Positions 47,501 through 60,085 of a DNA stretch of 64,000 bases are shown here, piece by piece. Each line of letters starts with the position of its first letter. The first letter of the stretch is position 1. The notes under the pieces are model-generated. The model saw nothing but the letters and a program-made list of their open reading frames with translations, was not told where the DNA came from and ran no database searches. Location: assembly GCA_024364735.1 (NCBI GenBank), contig JAGFNQ010002313.1, positions 272,588-336,587 of the forward strand. The letters run 5' to 3'. Source of the stretch: Boesenbergia rotunda (taxonomy: Eukaryota > Streptophyta > Magnoliopsida > Zingiberales > Zingiberaceae). The translations under genes were made by a program, and so were the position numbers.

Positions 47501-50500
47501 TAGAGGAAATAATGAAAACACCATTTGAAGTATTTTTTTAGACACTATAAGCTCTCTTCAAGAAGAAAAAAAAAATTCCTCCCTATAAAACTTTGGCTTC
47601 CACAACCTACCCTAAAGCTCCTATAGTCTATAAAGTACTCCTATGGTGAAAATCCTACATGTACAATGAAACACAATCAAAATCTTGTTGTGCAAACTAC
47701 AAACACATCAAAGTTTTGTGAAAATCACCCTAGAGTAGTGTTTTTAAAGAAGTTGGGGAAAATCTAGTTAGCTTGGTTATTAGTTAAATGCTTAGGTGTT
47801 TAACACTAAACTAATGTCCAACACCTCGCCGAAACCAACAAATGGACAAATTTCCATTTGGACAAGGTGTAGATTTACCGTTTGATTAGATTGCATAAGG
47901 TGATACTCCAAAGAGGTTTTCTTCCTTTTCACACATTTAAATCGTCTTAATCCCTAACTCCAACTCAATCGAGCCCATTTGTATAATATTCAGATTATGA
48001 TGCTATTTGATTATATAGGGAGGTTCCCTGTATTTCTCCACCTGTGGATAATTGACATTTCTTTTCTTTTTCTCATTGCTCATTTGATGTCTTGAGACAA
48101 CATTGTCCTACATAAGTTTTCTATATCTTCAATGCCTCTCATGGATTATATTATTGTACCTATTTGAATCTAATCGATTCAATGACTTAAAAGTTTTTTT
48201 TTTTTTGACATTCACTCTAAAATATGTTGGGTTTAACTATGTCGATGGCTTGAACTTCCACCTTCAAGATATCTTCTAGACTCAGGCTCTTTCTTAAATC
48301 TGTATTAAATGTTTAAACAACACCTTAGTATAAATATGCATTCAACAAATTGAATTTGTATAAGATACTCTAAAAGGGATGATTTTATAAAGCATACTTT
48401 AAAATGGATATTCTTTTCCTTTGAGATAGACAACTATAATAACCTCTTCAACCTTTATTGCTTGCACACTGCCTTGAGCAGTCCAGCCTCTACCCTTTCA
48501 CAAGTTAGGGGCATTTGGTTTAGGGTAATAGGGAATAGGGAATTGGAATCGATGGTAATCATTCCCATTGACACTGTTTGGTTTGTGTCGGGAATGAAAA
48601 TAAGAGAATTATTCCCCTATTTTCATTTCCTCTTCCCCCTCATCAATCAAACTTCTCAATCATTCCTTCATTTTTCATATATCCAAAATACTCTTTTTTT
48701 AATTTTATATTTTTCATTTTACTATCTCCTTTTGAATTATCTCATTTTACTTTCTCTGTCTACGTCTCTTATTACATTCTCTCTCTACATTTTAAAATTT
48801 CTCTCTCTACCTATCTTTTATCTTTCTCTCTCTAAATATTTGCTCTTCTCTCTCTATCTCTCTTAATATATTTTTCTCTACATATTTTATACCACTTTCT
48901 CTCTCTACTTATTTATATTATTTACTCTCTACATTTTATATATCACTTTCTCTCTCTACATTTTCTATATCACTTTTGCTCTCTACCTCTCTTATCATAA
49001 TTTATCTCTTTTTATTTTTTCACTTTCTCTCTATATTTTGTATATCACTTTCTCTCTTTACCTTTTTATCATATTTTATTTCTCTGCATATCTCTTATTT
49101 TCTTTCTACCTTTTTCTCTTATTTTTTCTCTACTTCTCTCATCTCATTTTCTCTCTCTATATTTTTTTAATGATTCCTCCCTCTATGTTTTATCCTATCT
49201 TCCCTCTTTAGCTATCTTATCTTACTTTTTCTCTACCTTTAATCTTCATTTTCTCTATCATCATATTTTTTTTTTATTTTTTTCTTCTAATTTCTTTTTT
49301 TACCTCTCTTCTCATAATTTCTCTCTCTATATTTTTCTACTTTATCTCTCAACCCATTTTATTTCACTTTCTATATTTGGTAGTAATTCTATTATTTTAG
49401 GTAATTTTGAAATTTTTATGGATTCCATTACTAAAGTTGAAATGACCCAAACATTATCAATAACAATAATTTCCATTCCAGGATTTGAACTAAATAGTAC
49501 CAATGCAATCATGATTCCCATTATCATTGACCCCTCAATGAATCCTATTACCATTTCGATTGACAAATTTGAACCAAACACCCCTTAATTTTTTCTCTGG
49601 TGACTATATGCTTTCAGCATTAAATATCATTAAAGATATGGGTTACAATTTAAATTCACTAAGATCTTCGCCCTAATGACTATTTCTTCCCATCCTGCTT
49701 TGTGTAATCATTGCACTGCCACTCAAATTTGAAATGATAGATTTCTTTTTATCCTTAAGCAACATATACTTTTAACAATCTTTATAAAAGAATTTAGTGG
49801 ATGCTTGTTATATAGCACTACTTTAATATCTACATAACCCTTTATGTGACAACATTATATAGATATTACTTGATGGTACTAATGCATCGGAGCGCCTCTA
49901 ATGACCTAGGGCGCCTCGAGTAAGCCTTATCTGATTTGCTGCAATCGCCTAGGGCGCCCTCAACAACCCAGGGCCCTTGAATCCTTCTCCAAGCATCTGG
50001 TTGTATGCTTTGACTACCTGCATCATAGAATTAGCACACAAATATAGCATAAAAACACACAAAATAATTTTGATAGTCTCAGGACTGTTTGGTCCTGACT
50101 TTTGGGTTTCTGGTGAAATCTTAGGTCGGTCCGATGCCTATTATTCCCTTCAAGGGAACACATCCACACCTACTTCTCTCAGGAGAAGTCAACTGACTTG
50201 CCAAACATTCAGTTTTCCAAACCTGTTTGTACTCGGCATCCGATCCTCCGACCCCTAAGACTTCCTCTTGATGTTTGGCCCTCTAGACCCATTGACCTGC
50301 TAGACGTCCGATCCTCTAAACCCCTCCAGGCTTGTCTCTTGGTGTACTCGATCTGTCAAGTTTTCTGCCTAGTATCTGGTCCCACTGACCTACTAAGGCT
50401 TTCCCATGCTTAGTATCTAGTCAGCTTGACCTATTAGGACTTTTGCCTTTGTCTAGTATCCACTAGTACTTTTGCCTTGCCTAATATCCAGTCAACTTAA

Positions 50501-51513
50501 CCTACTAGGACTTTCTGGTTGAGCTATTTGCACACTTAGTCAATCCCATTAGATCATAACATAGCTTAACTTTGAACCCTTTGTTAATATTAAAACCTAG
50601 ATTCGATTATCTGGTGCTCCCTGCACTAACAAAAACATCCTAGAAAAGTATGGGCTTTCTTTTTTCAAGCTGGTTGACATTGTCAAGATCATGTACAATA
50701 GTCCTCTCAATCCTCATTGGATTGTCAACATCGGTTGAGAAAACAATAAAAACCTCATCAATAGCACTCCCCGGACACCAAAAGTGTTGGGAAGAAAAAT
50801 CTTCTCCCTTAAAAGTACCAAAAGCTGTTGGGAAGAAAAATCTTCTCCCTTAAAAGTATTTTGGTCTATCATGACCTCTACACATGCTCCAAAGCGCCCT
50901 CTAGACTCATATATGCTCTCAAGGTGAAATATGCGCAACCATAAATAATCAAACCTAATCAAAATCCTACTTTACATTTGTCAAATAACATTGCAATTGG
51001 CTGAAATTTCCTAGAGTTTTTTCTTTTACAAGCTGGTGGGGCTGCTTGCTATGTCCAAGCTCTAAGCACGCGATGCTCATAGTGATGCATTGTAGCCCAT
51101 CAAAATTAACATCTCCTTTATTCCTTTGTGCAGGAGAGGGTATAGTGTATGCTTAACAATATTAGCTAATTGTAGCTCAGAATCTCGTAGATTCTCATTC
51201 ATTGTAGTTATAAAAAAGAGGAATTTTTGGACTTGAAGAAACAAAAATATAATATAATTATTATTATTTTAATTTTTATAATCATATTTCCTTTTTTCAT
51301 TCAAAAAAATGAAAAAAAAAGTAAAAATAAAAAAAACAACTTTGCTGGCAATTTTAGATTTTGATCTGGTCTAGTCGGAAGAGTCTTCCTAATATTCTGG
51401 TTTTTTATTTTATAAGTTTTGATATGTTAACTATGGTGTTATTGTGTTAAAGGTAACTTTACTAATCTTATTGAAAATAGTTCATACTTGCTTCAGGCAT
51501 AAACCATGAGAAA

Positions 51514-51546
<33 letters not shown>

Positions 51547-51792
51547 TGCATGTTTAGATCCATTTGTGATGTGAATCTTATGTTGCTTCAAGAAATACTG
51601 ATTTTCATTATAAATTGGAGTTTTATTATGTATTATAGGCAAAATCTTAAACTATTATACTTTAAAATAACCCAAGGGTAGAACAAAAATTAGTCTACTG
51701 TTGAATTCTCCTGGTGAGAGAGTTTGAACTGATAAGTTTGCATTTTGGTAGATGCATTTTGGCAGAAGTTGAGGATGGCTGCTGAAGGAAAG
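44588..51792 (+). CDS. Small plant gene of unknown function, exons 1-4 (3' end not found)
   Basis: Four exons fit together by phase. Exon 1 (44588-44653) reads MDEREFRRILDLFPVVRSRD, YC. Exon 2 (46444-46494) reads AASDLSAGSTSCSTQDE. Exon 3 (46577-46646) reads VMEWKNTWNRMDEKDNSNET, ESD. Exon 4 (51752-51792) reads AFWQKLRMAAEGK after a split GAT codon. Donors are GTAGTT, GTGTAA, GTAAGG and GTATGC; acceptors are TTTCAG, AAGCAG and GGTAG. The start is the first ATG in a good context (GCCATGG). I recall similar short acidic plant proteins beginning DEREFRRIL.LFPVVRSRDY, without a known function. The conserved C-terminal exon after AAEGK is not found in the window, so the gene may be cut off by insertions or continue beyond. 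Intron 3 is 5.1 kb and repeat-laden. Confidence 0.7.
44957..45770. repeat. Rearranged short direct repeats in intron 1
   Basis: TTTTCTTTTCTC(G/T)TATTC occurs at 44,966 and 45,590. ACTTTGTTGAGGTGGTCAT occurs at 45,424 and 45,610, and CATGGAGTGGTTTTATCAAG at 45,557 and 45,742. This pattern suggests insertion and local duplication of an unclassified element. The remainder of intron 1 shows nothing I recognise. Confidence 0.55.
46242..46463 (+). repeat. 111-bp tandem duplication across the exon 2 acceptor
   Basis: GTTATCCTT...GAGCTAGATGAGATAATCA starts at 46,242 and again at 46,353. Both copies end in GGCTGC: copy 1 as GTTGCTGGCTGC, copy 2 as TTTCAGGCTGC, the real acceptor. Copy 1 has lost the AG, so only copy 2 is used. 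Confidence 0.88.
46647..48507. other. Intron 3, left part: no gene recognised
   Basis: A 144-codon open frame from 46,899 (MCILFFGPSVFSLIILASSY) and its antisense have no recognisable product and look like retroelement debris. The rest is AT-rich. Confidence 0.45.
48508..49584. mobile_element. PIF/Harbinger-type non-autonomous element (TSD TTA)
   Basis: Ends GGGGCATTTGGTT and AACCAAACACCCC are inverted, flanked by TTA (48505-48507, 49585-49587), the usual Harbinger target. The subterminal words TAATAGG and CCTATTA continue the inversion. The 1077-bp body is a CT-rich low-complexity tract of TCTCTCTCTAC-type repeats (48,730-49,340); long frames across it are low-complexity artefacts. It lies in intron 3 of the gene at 44,588. 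Confidence 0.85.
49860..50620. repeat. Degenerate tandem repeat, unclassified retroelement-like
   Basis: Several degenerate units of about 35-50 bp on the theme CTAGTATC(C/T)(A/G)GTC...GACCTA(C/T)TA(A/G)GACTTT (about 50,280-50,510). Similar words occur in the TRIM internal regions (GACCTATTAGGACTTCACTG, 26,984). GC-richer than its surroundings. Confidence 0.6.
51513..51546. repeat. (ATT)n microsatellite
   Basis: About 11 uninterrupted TTA/ATT units in intron 3. Confidence 0.95.
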
Positions 51793-53590
51793 GTATGCGT
51801 CTTGTTTTATTTTGCTACAATTGTCTAGTGCCCAAGGTTATGTTTGCTAAAAGGATCATCCAATCTTTATTGCTAAAGATGAAAATCTTAGTCATGTGGG
51901 GATAATTTTGTAGACCATTATGTACCATCAAGATTTGTTAAGGCCATGTTTTTAATAGCAAGAAGATTATTTAAATCTCCTTAAACTATGCTAAATATAT
52001 TTTTCTGTATTTACGATTCAGATCTCTATCTTTATTGATTTAACTTGCCAAAGGAATTTAAGTTTTTGAACATGGTAACTTAAATCGAACCTATTTTGTC
52101 CTCTTTTCATTGTTTATCAAGGTACACCTAACTGCTTTTTATTTTTCTTCTGTTTTCTCTCATAGGAACCTAACTTGTTTCTTCTTGTATTATTAAGTTA
52201 TCTATTATTTCAACTTGTATGATCGACAAACTTGATAAGACTACACCAAGATCATTCTCTGGCATATGCTTGATATCTCTTTGGTTGAGTTGGACAACCA
52301 TACCACCACGTATCCTATCTCATGATTCCCTTTGAAGATGAACAACTAAAGCTTTGATAAGATCAATTAACAACCAACAGAAGTTCCAAGTCTGATATGA
52401 TAAATAATTACCAAGTCACTTTGACAACTTTAAGTTTCCATGTAAACTTAAATTGGTTTGGATGTTGCATTGCCATTGCTTGCATGGAAATGATTACAGT
52501 AATTGTATCCATGGACAATATTTAGTTAACCAACATAAACTTTCTTAGGGCTAAGGTTTCCTTTCCTCTCTAGATATTCAGAGTTTTAAAATTTTAAATA
52601 TGGAAATAATCTTCATAACTAGTTCTATATATTTTTATTTTCTCACCATTAAGATAAAAATGACTTAATGACATTACCATGCATCATGAATCTATGAGAA
52701 TTTCTTATTTGAAATGGCAAAATTAATCCAAAAATTTAAATCCACTCAAAATAACTAGCTACTTGGGTATAAGTCTTTGTGATAAGTGTAATGTAGACAG
52801 GGATGTATAATATGATGTTATAAGGGTAACGTAAATAGGGATGAATAATACAACAAAGAAAATAATTTAAAAAAAATAAATTTGAGATTAATTTAAGATC
52901 GACACATCTATGATGAAAGAAAAGGAATTGAAAAGATATTCTAGATTGACGCATTTATAATAAATTGTAGATTTAACTTTGTTGTTTGGTAATTAGCATT
53001 AATAATTTTTTCTTAATAATAAGGAATAATTACAATCTGTATTAAGATTAATATATTTTCTATATTTAGAATATTTGCTTTACATTTGCTATCAAGTTGA
53101 GTTTATAAAAGAAGCCTAAATCTTTGCAATTAATTATCTTTGTATTAATATAATTTTTTATTTAATTATCTTTTTCACTTTATCAACTTTGTTCCAAGTT
53201 CCTAAGTGATTTGACTGATCGATTTTGGTGCTGTATTAATTGGTATCAGTGCTGAACTTAGTGGTTTGGTCTGGATGCTGGTTATCTTTGCATTGCATCA
53301 AAGTCCCTCATTCATGACTTTTCCCACGGTTGCTCTTCAATTACGTTATAACTGGATTCCTTTTCCTCTCATTATCTTTGTGCATTGCCAACCTGGCCAC
53401 TCCTAAAAAAATTGTATTGTTGTTATTTTATCAACGGTAACAAAATTCAAAACAAAACAAAAATATAGCAAAAGGGAAAAAAGAGAATAAAATAAAATAC
53501 TGATATAGAGGAAGTAGAGTATAGAAAAAGAAAAAAAATATACTACAACAATAAGCCAATTTAATAAAAGAGAGAACTAAGGATTAAAAT
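51793..53590. other. No gene seen; possible retroelement leader near 53,241
   Basis: AT-rich sequence. TGGTATCAGTGC at 53,241-53,252 resembles a primer site for initiator-Met tRNA, so 52,740-53,240 may be a decayed LTR on the plus strand. Similar flank words on both sides of the LINEs (53,400 and 58,690) suggest the LINEs landed in this element. Confidence 0.4.
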
Positions 53591-56500
53591 AATAACCAAG
53601 TCTTATCCCACTAGATGTGGTCGGTTATATAGATCCTTTTATGCCACTGGATTCTATCACCTACTATATCATCATTTATAATAATAACAACAACAACAAC
53701 CAAGTCTTATCCCACTATCTGGGGTCGGCTATATGGATCTTTCTACGTCATTGGGTTCTGTCCCCTATTATATCATCATCTATATTTATAAAATTTATCT
53801 TGTTTTATTGTTGTCAACGAAGTCTTTTTTTTAGTCTTCCTCTCTCTCTCGTTTAATGTGCATATTTATCATAGTTTTACATCGCCTAACAGGGGCATTT
53901 ATTGGTCGTCTAAGTACATGTCTGTACCATCTCAAACGTGTCTCTCGAAGTTTTTCCTCAATAGATGTAATTCTGACTTTCTCTCTAATTCTTGCATTCC
54001 TTATTCTGTCCATCCTCGTATGTCCACACATCTACATTAACATCCTCATCTTTGCAACTTTCATCTTTTGCTCATGTGCTCGAGTCATAGCCTAACATTC
54101 AATATCATATAACATAGCAGATCTAACTGTTGTTTTGTAGAACTTCCCTTTAAGTTTTAGAGGTACTTTACGATCACATAAAACACCCGACGCTAACCTC
54201 CATTTCAACTATCCTGCTTGTATTCTATATAAGACATCTCTCTCAATTCCTCCATCATTTTGTAAACATGATCCTAAATACTTAAAGTTTTCAATTTTAG
54301 ACAACTCGTCATCTTCTATCTTAACAATTGTCTCATTACGTCTAATATTGCTGAACTTAAATTTTATATATTCTGTCTTTACTCTACTAAGTCTAAAACC
54401 TTTCACTTCTAGTGTTTCCCGCCAAGATTCTAGTTTGACATTTACTCCTTCACGTGTCTCATCTATTAAAACGATATCATCTGCAACAACATGCACCATG
54501 GTACTGTATCTTGAATGTGTCCAGTGAGTTCGTCCATGATTAGTTTAAAAAAATAGGGACTTAGAGCTGATCCTTGATGTAACCCTATCCTTATTGGAAA
54601 TGCTTCAGTTAATCCGTCTGAAGTCTTCACTCTGATCATTACATTTTCGTACATATCCTTAATTAGTTCAATATATGTTACGCTAATAGTTCAATATATG
54701 TTACGCTAACGCCTCTCTTTTTTAGAATTCTCCGTATAATTTCTCTTGGGACCCTATCATAATATTTTTCTAAATCAATGAATACCATGTGTAGATCTTT
54801 TTTTTGCTCCGATATTTTTCAATTAATTGTCTAAGAAGTTAGCTTCTATTGTCGACCTTCCAGGCATGAACTCAAATTGATTTTCGGTGACCGTGGTCTC
54901 ATTCCTTAATTTTTTTCTATTACTCTTTCCCAAAGTTTCATGATATGACTTATTAGTTTAATACTCCTATAGTTTGCACAATTTTGTACGTCTTTTGTTT
55001 TTATATAATGGAACTAGAGTACTTACCCTCCATTAATTAGACATTTTTTTTTGTTTTCAATATTATATTAAATAATTTTGTAAGCCATTTAATACCTTGT
55101 TTCCCTAAGCACTTCCATACTTCTATTAGGATATCATCTGGTCCCACGACTTTTCCATTTTATACCCCTTTCAAAGCTTGCTTTATTTTTGAAGTTTGAA
55201 TTCTACGATAAAAATTAAAATTCTATACTCATTTGAACTACTTAAATTGCCTAAGTTAAATTAGTCCCCTAAACTTTCATTAAAAAGTTGATGAAAGTAA
55301 ATCCTCCACTGCTCTTTTATTTTGTTATCATTTACTAGTACTCTATTGCATTCATTTTTGATATATCTTCTTTGGCTAAGGTCTCTTGTTTTCCTCTCTC
55401 TCTCGCTTTAGCTATTTTATAAATGTCTCTTTCCCCTTCTTTTGTATCCAAGTTTTGATATAATCGTTCAAAAGTTTTATTTTTTGTTTCATTCACTGAT
55501 TTCTTAACCTCTTTCTTAGCTATTGTATATTTTTTTAAATTTCCTCGTTCTTACAAATATATAGTTCCTTATAAGCTATTCGTTTTTCCTTTATTTTCTC
55601 TTGTACTTTTTCATTCCACCACCAAGATTCCTTTGACTCACGAGTTCACCCTTAGCTACTATTTTCAACTTTGATACCATCTTATCCCATGTCGTATTAA
55701 TGTCACTGTATATTTCATCTAATGCTTGTATTCCTACATTCTCCTTCAATATGTTTTGCTTCCCATCCTTTGACTTCTACCACTTAATTGTAGGAGTCGT
55801 GTATATTTTTCCTCTATTGATATTATAAGTAAGGCATATATCCAACACTACTAATCTATATTGGGTAGTTAAACTTTCTCCAGGGATGACCTTATAATCT
55901 TTACAAATCTTCCTATTTCTCTTCTTAACAATAAAAAAGTCAGTTTGTGATTTATTATTCCCACTTTTGAATATATGACCAAGTGCTCTTCTTTTTTCTT
56001 AAAAAATGTATTAGTTAGTATAATGTCATATGCTATCGCAAAATCTAATATAGTTTTTCCTTCTTTATTTCTTATTCTAAATCCATAACCCTCAATTACC
56101 CTCTCATATTCTTCATTTTTCACTCCGACATGTCCATTTAGATTGCTTCCTATCAAAATCATTTCATTTGACGGAATATTTTGTAATACTTCATCTAAAT
56201 CGCCCCAAAATTTTGATTTGATTTCTTCATCTAATCCTACTTGAGGTGTATATATATATATGCTAATTATGTTCACAGCTTCTTTCGCCACTACTATCTT
56301 GAAAGATATAATTCTATCCCCCTTTTTAACTACTCTAACAACTTCATCTTTTAAAAAACTATCTACAAAAATACCCACTCCATTTGTTGTTCTACTCTTT
56401 CCTGTGTACCATAACTTAAAACTCGAGTTCTCTATCATTTTTGCCTTCTCGCCTACCCATTTTGTCTCTTGCACACATAAAATATTAATTTTTCTCCTAA

Positions 56501-56950
56501 TCATCGTATCTACTACCTCTATTGTTTTACCAGTGAGAGTTCCTATATTCCATGTTCCGTATCTACTACCTCTATTGTTTTACCAGTGAAAGTTCCTATA
56601 TTCCATGTTCCAAATCTCAGATTATTACTTTTCTTATAATGTTTATTCTTATCCCACCTATGGTGTAAGAACTCTTGCCTATTGAACACTACACCCAAAT
56701 TCTCATGGAGATGTAGTGGTCCTTGCCGAGACGTTATAGTCGGACCCTACAACGCGAACCCTTGCATATTTAGCACTATACCCAAATTCTGGAGATGTAG
56801 TGGTCATTATCGAGACGTTACAGTCGGATTCTGCAATGCGTTCCTTCCGGGGAACACATTAGCAAATAGTTTTATGGATCCATTCATTGAGTATTTGCCA
56901 TAGTTATTTTACGCTGCTGGCAACCTAACGCAACTCTCCTCCTTTATCCG
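53590..56950 (-). mobile_element. RTE-type LINE, minus strand, decayed
   Basis: On the minus strand: an endonuclease domain (56,504-55,869; ILCVQETKWVGEKAKMIENS, GVGIFVDSFLKDEVV, NEMILIGSNLNGHVG), then RT pieces (NYR.ISLMSHTMKLWERVI at about 54,970; LHQGSALSPYFFKLIMDELT at 54,590; VADDIVLIDETREGVN at 54,490; KYLGSCLQNDGGIERDV), and the C-terminus (MCGHTRMDRIRNARIREKVR, 54,031). The 3' end GGATAAGACTTGGTTGTTGT at about 53,700 carries a (TTG)n tail typical of plant RTE elements. A second, older 3' end lies at about 53,610. Frameshifts and stops are frequent. 56,550-56,950 shows local duplication of the 5' part. Confidence 0.88.
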
Positions 56951-56959
56951 GGTTTGGGA

Positions 56960-58240
56960 CCGACCATGACTATATTTAAATAAATTTTATCTTATTTTAT
57001 TATTGCTAACCAAGTCTTTTTATTCACTTCTTTCTCGTTTGATATACATATTTGTCATAATTTTACTTCGTTTAACTAAAACATTTATTGATTGTCTAAG
57101 TACATGTTCATACAATCATAAAAGTGTTTATCAAAATTTTTCCTCAATTGGTGCAACTCTCGACTCTCTCTAATTTCATTTCTTATCCTGTCCATCCTTA
57201 TATGTCCTCATCTTTGTAAATCTCATCTTTTGTTCATGTGCTTGACTCATAACCTAACATTCAACTTTATATAACATAGTAGGTCTAATCGTTATTTTGT
57301 AAATCTTTCCTTTAAGTCTTAGAGATACTTTATGATTACAAAAATCACTTGACACATTTTAATTATCTCGTTTGTATTCTATATAAGAAATTTTTCTCAA
57401 TCCCTCCATCCTTTTGCAAAAATGATCCTAGATCTTTAAAATTCTCATTACACAATTCGTCGTTATCTCCTATATTAACAATTGTCTTATTTTGTCTAAT
57501 ATTGCTAAAATTAAATTCCGTATATTTTTCTTTATTCTACTAAATATAAAACCTTTCACATCTTATGTTTCCCTTCAAAATTTGAGTTGCATATATGCTA
57601 CTAATTGTAAACAATAATCCTACTAATTGTCTCATATAGGTCGTTTAATCCTACTTGAGATGCATATATGCTAATTACGGTAATAGTTTTTCACCACCAC
57701 TTTCTTGAAAGCAATAATCCTAGTCCCCTTTCTAATTACTCTTACTATTTCGTTCTTTAGCGAATTATAAACAATAATACATATTTCATTTCTTATTTTA
57801 CTCCTTCCTGTATATTATAACTTAAAACTCGAATTTTTCTATCATTTTTGCTTTCTCTCTTATTCATTTTGTCTTTTGTAGACACAAAATATTAATTTTT
57901 CTCTTATTCATCTTATTTACTACCTTTATTGCTTTCTATATTCCAAATCTTAGACAATTAGTTTTACTATAATATTTGCTCTTACTCAACCTATGGTGTG
58001 AGAATTTTTGTATATTTAACACTACATCCAAATTCTCATGAAAATGTAGTTGTCGTTGTCAAGATATTACAATCGGACCCTGTAGCGCATTCCTTCTAGG
58101 GAATATCTTAGCATTAACATGATAGTTTGATGAATCCGTTCATTGAATATTTGTTTGAATGTCCAGTTGGCTGATAACCTAATGCGCAATCCTCATCCTT
58201 TTTCATCTGAGCTTTGGACCAACATTGACGGGTTTGAATT
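56960..58240 (-). mobile_element. Second RTE-type LINE copy, internally deleted
   Basis: Collinear with the first copy (GTTTGATATACATATTTGTCAT at 57,037 matches 53,850), but it jumps at about 57,640 from the RT region straight to the endonuclease region. About 1.5 kb, holding most of the RT, is missing. It is more diverged, with no long frames. Its 5' part (57,990-58,210) repeats the ACTACA(C/T)CCAAATTCTCATG segment found at 56,690. Confidence 0.8.
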
Positions 58241-58249
58241 GAGAATTAA

Positions 58250-59436
58250 AAGAGGAACAAAAGGTTTGAGAATAAAAGAGTAACATAACAATCTTTTGCT
58301 GCCTGAGTTGCTATTCCCGCATCATTTGTCACCACAAGCATCAAAAATACCACCATGAAGATCGTGTCTACCTCCGCCGCATGTTGCTCTCGTTGCCTTG
58401 TTGTCACTATTACCCAGCCAACACTAACCTTGATTTACCAACGTTGACGGAGTTGCTCCCACAATTTACCATTGTTAGCTAACAAAGATCATTGTTAACA
58501 TTATTGTGGATCCCTCTGCCTTTTTTTTTTTTTTACAATCGCTCTAGTGTCCGCTTTGCACCTTGTTTCTTTTTGCTCGTGATCTCCCAATGCCAATCTA
58601 CCTCGTGCTTGTCATCCATAGTAGACTTTTGGTTCCAATTAATACCCTAATTTTGCATTTGAATCATTTATGTTGGATTCTAGTCCTTAAAAAAATTATC
58701 ATTGTTGTTACTATAGCAATAAAAAAATTGTAAGAGCATTAAAAAAAAAAGAAAAAAGGTGAAAAAAGTAGGAAAGAAAACACACAGCAAGACTTAAAGA
58801 AAAAAAGAATATTTAAAAAGAGGATGGAAGAAAAAAAGAAATGAAAAAATAAAGACAAAGCTATAAAGCTATCAGTTTTTTGAAAGGGAAATTGTAATAT
58901 TGCAATAGCAAGCATCTTCGTTTATTAGTGAAGCTTAGAACTTATGTCAACTTCAAATCAACTAAAGCTTGCATCATCTCGTATCAAGTATATCCATCCA
59001 TTTTGTCAAACTCATACCTCATGGAGATTTTAATATTAACGAAAGTTTTCATCATCTTTGATTAAGTGCATTTCCTCTTTAAAAATTATTTTGGTTTATT
59101 AAGTAATTTTAAATTACTTGCATTTAATTAGTTTTTCTCATAATTTTTTATATATTATCAAATGTTTCATAAATAAAAAAAATCTGATCATATTATTTTC
59201 TATTTTGTTTAATGAAAATTAATTTGACAAGCATAATGAGAACCAAATGAGTTCAATTTGCCAAAGTTACACTTAGTGGAACCATTAATTTTTTTTTTTT
59301 TTGGCATGTCCAAAGTATTAGAGATGAAGATGGATAAGAACTCATTACATATCGACATGAAATAAAAAAAAATAAAATATATGCCAAAACAAAACCTTAA
59401 GCTCAAAGACATCACCCAAAGACCATGCATCTTTTA
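58250..59436. other. No gene seen
   Basis: AT-rich, with poly-T at 58,521 and A-rich stretches at 58,740-58,850. A GC-richer part (58,330-58,460) has no clear frame. Possibly internal sequence of the retroelement into which the LINEs inserted. Confidence 0.5.
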
Positions 59437-60077
59437 TAGAGTTGTGGGCCTATCCATACCTAGGCAGGCCGGGCCGACCCGTGGCGGGCTGGCCATTTGG
59501 CGGGGCGGGTAGGGAAATCCCCGATCGAACCCATGGCGGGTTGTGGGTTAGGCAGCCCAACCGACGAGTCAACAAAAAAAATTATATATATATATATAGA
59601 AAAGATTAAAATTTTTAAATTGGGTTGCGGATTATATGGATTTAGGGCTTATGACTTTCATAGAACCGTAATCAAGCAGATTTTGTGTGTTTATTGTTTT
59701 TGGAGACTCCTATCCACAAAGAAATTGTGGAAGGACTTATGGTTTAGATTACTTGTTTGATGGTTATGATTTATTAATTTTTTTCTCAATGAAGAGTAGA
59801 ACTCATATCTATTGTTTTAAAATTTAATTGCACAAAAGAAACGCCTCTAAATTTCTCGTTCTTGCTTCTTCTATTTATTTGAGAAAAAAATGTATTGGAG
59901 AATTTTTCTTCTTCTCAACCTGTGGGCCAACCCAAACAAGCTGCGGGCCGACCCATTGGGTCGTGGGCCCAGGCGGGTTGGCCCATCTAGACCTACCTTT
60001 AAATGGGTTGATAAACCCGCTTAAATTATTTGGCGGAGTGGGCCAACCCGACAGCTCAACTCAAATTGACGGCTCTA
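59437..60077. mobile_element. hAT-type MITE (TSD ATCTTTTA)
   Basis: The 641-bp insert starts TAGAGTTGTGGGCC, ends TTGACGGCTCTA, and is flanked by the 8-bp ATCTTTTA (59429-59436, 60078-60085). Interior words GGGCCGACCC / GGGTTGGCCC recur in inverted orientation at both ends. No coding capacity. Confidence 0.93.
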
Positions 60078-60085
60078 ATCTTTTA

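Noticed and set aside
48462..49170. Hydrophobic Ser/Leu/Phe-rich frames
   Set aside because: Generated by the CT-rich simple repeat inside a Harbinger-type element.
53241..53252. TGGTATCAGTGC taken as part of a tRNA gene
   Set aside because: Only the primer-site complement is present, no cloverleaf; better read as a retroelement primer site.
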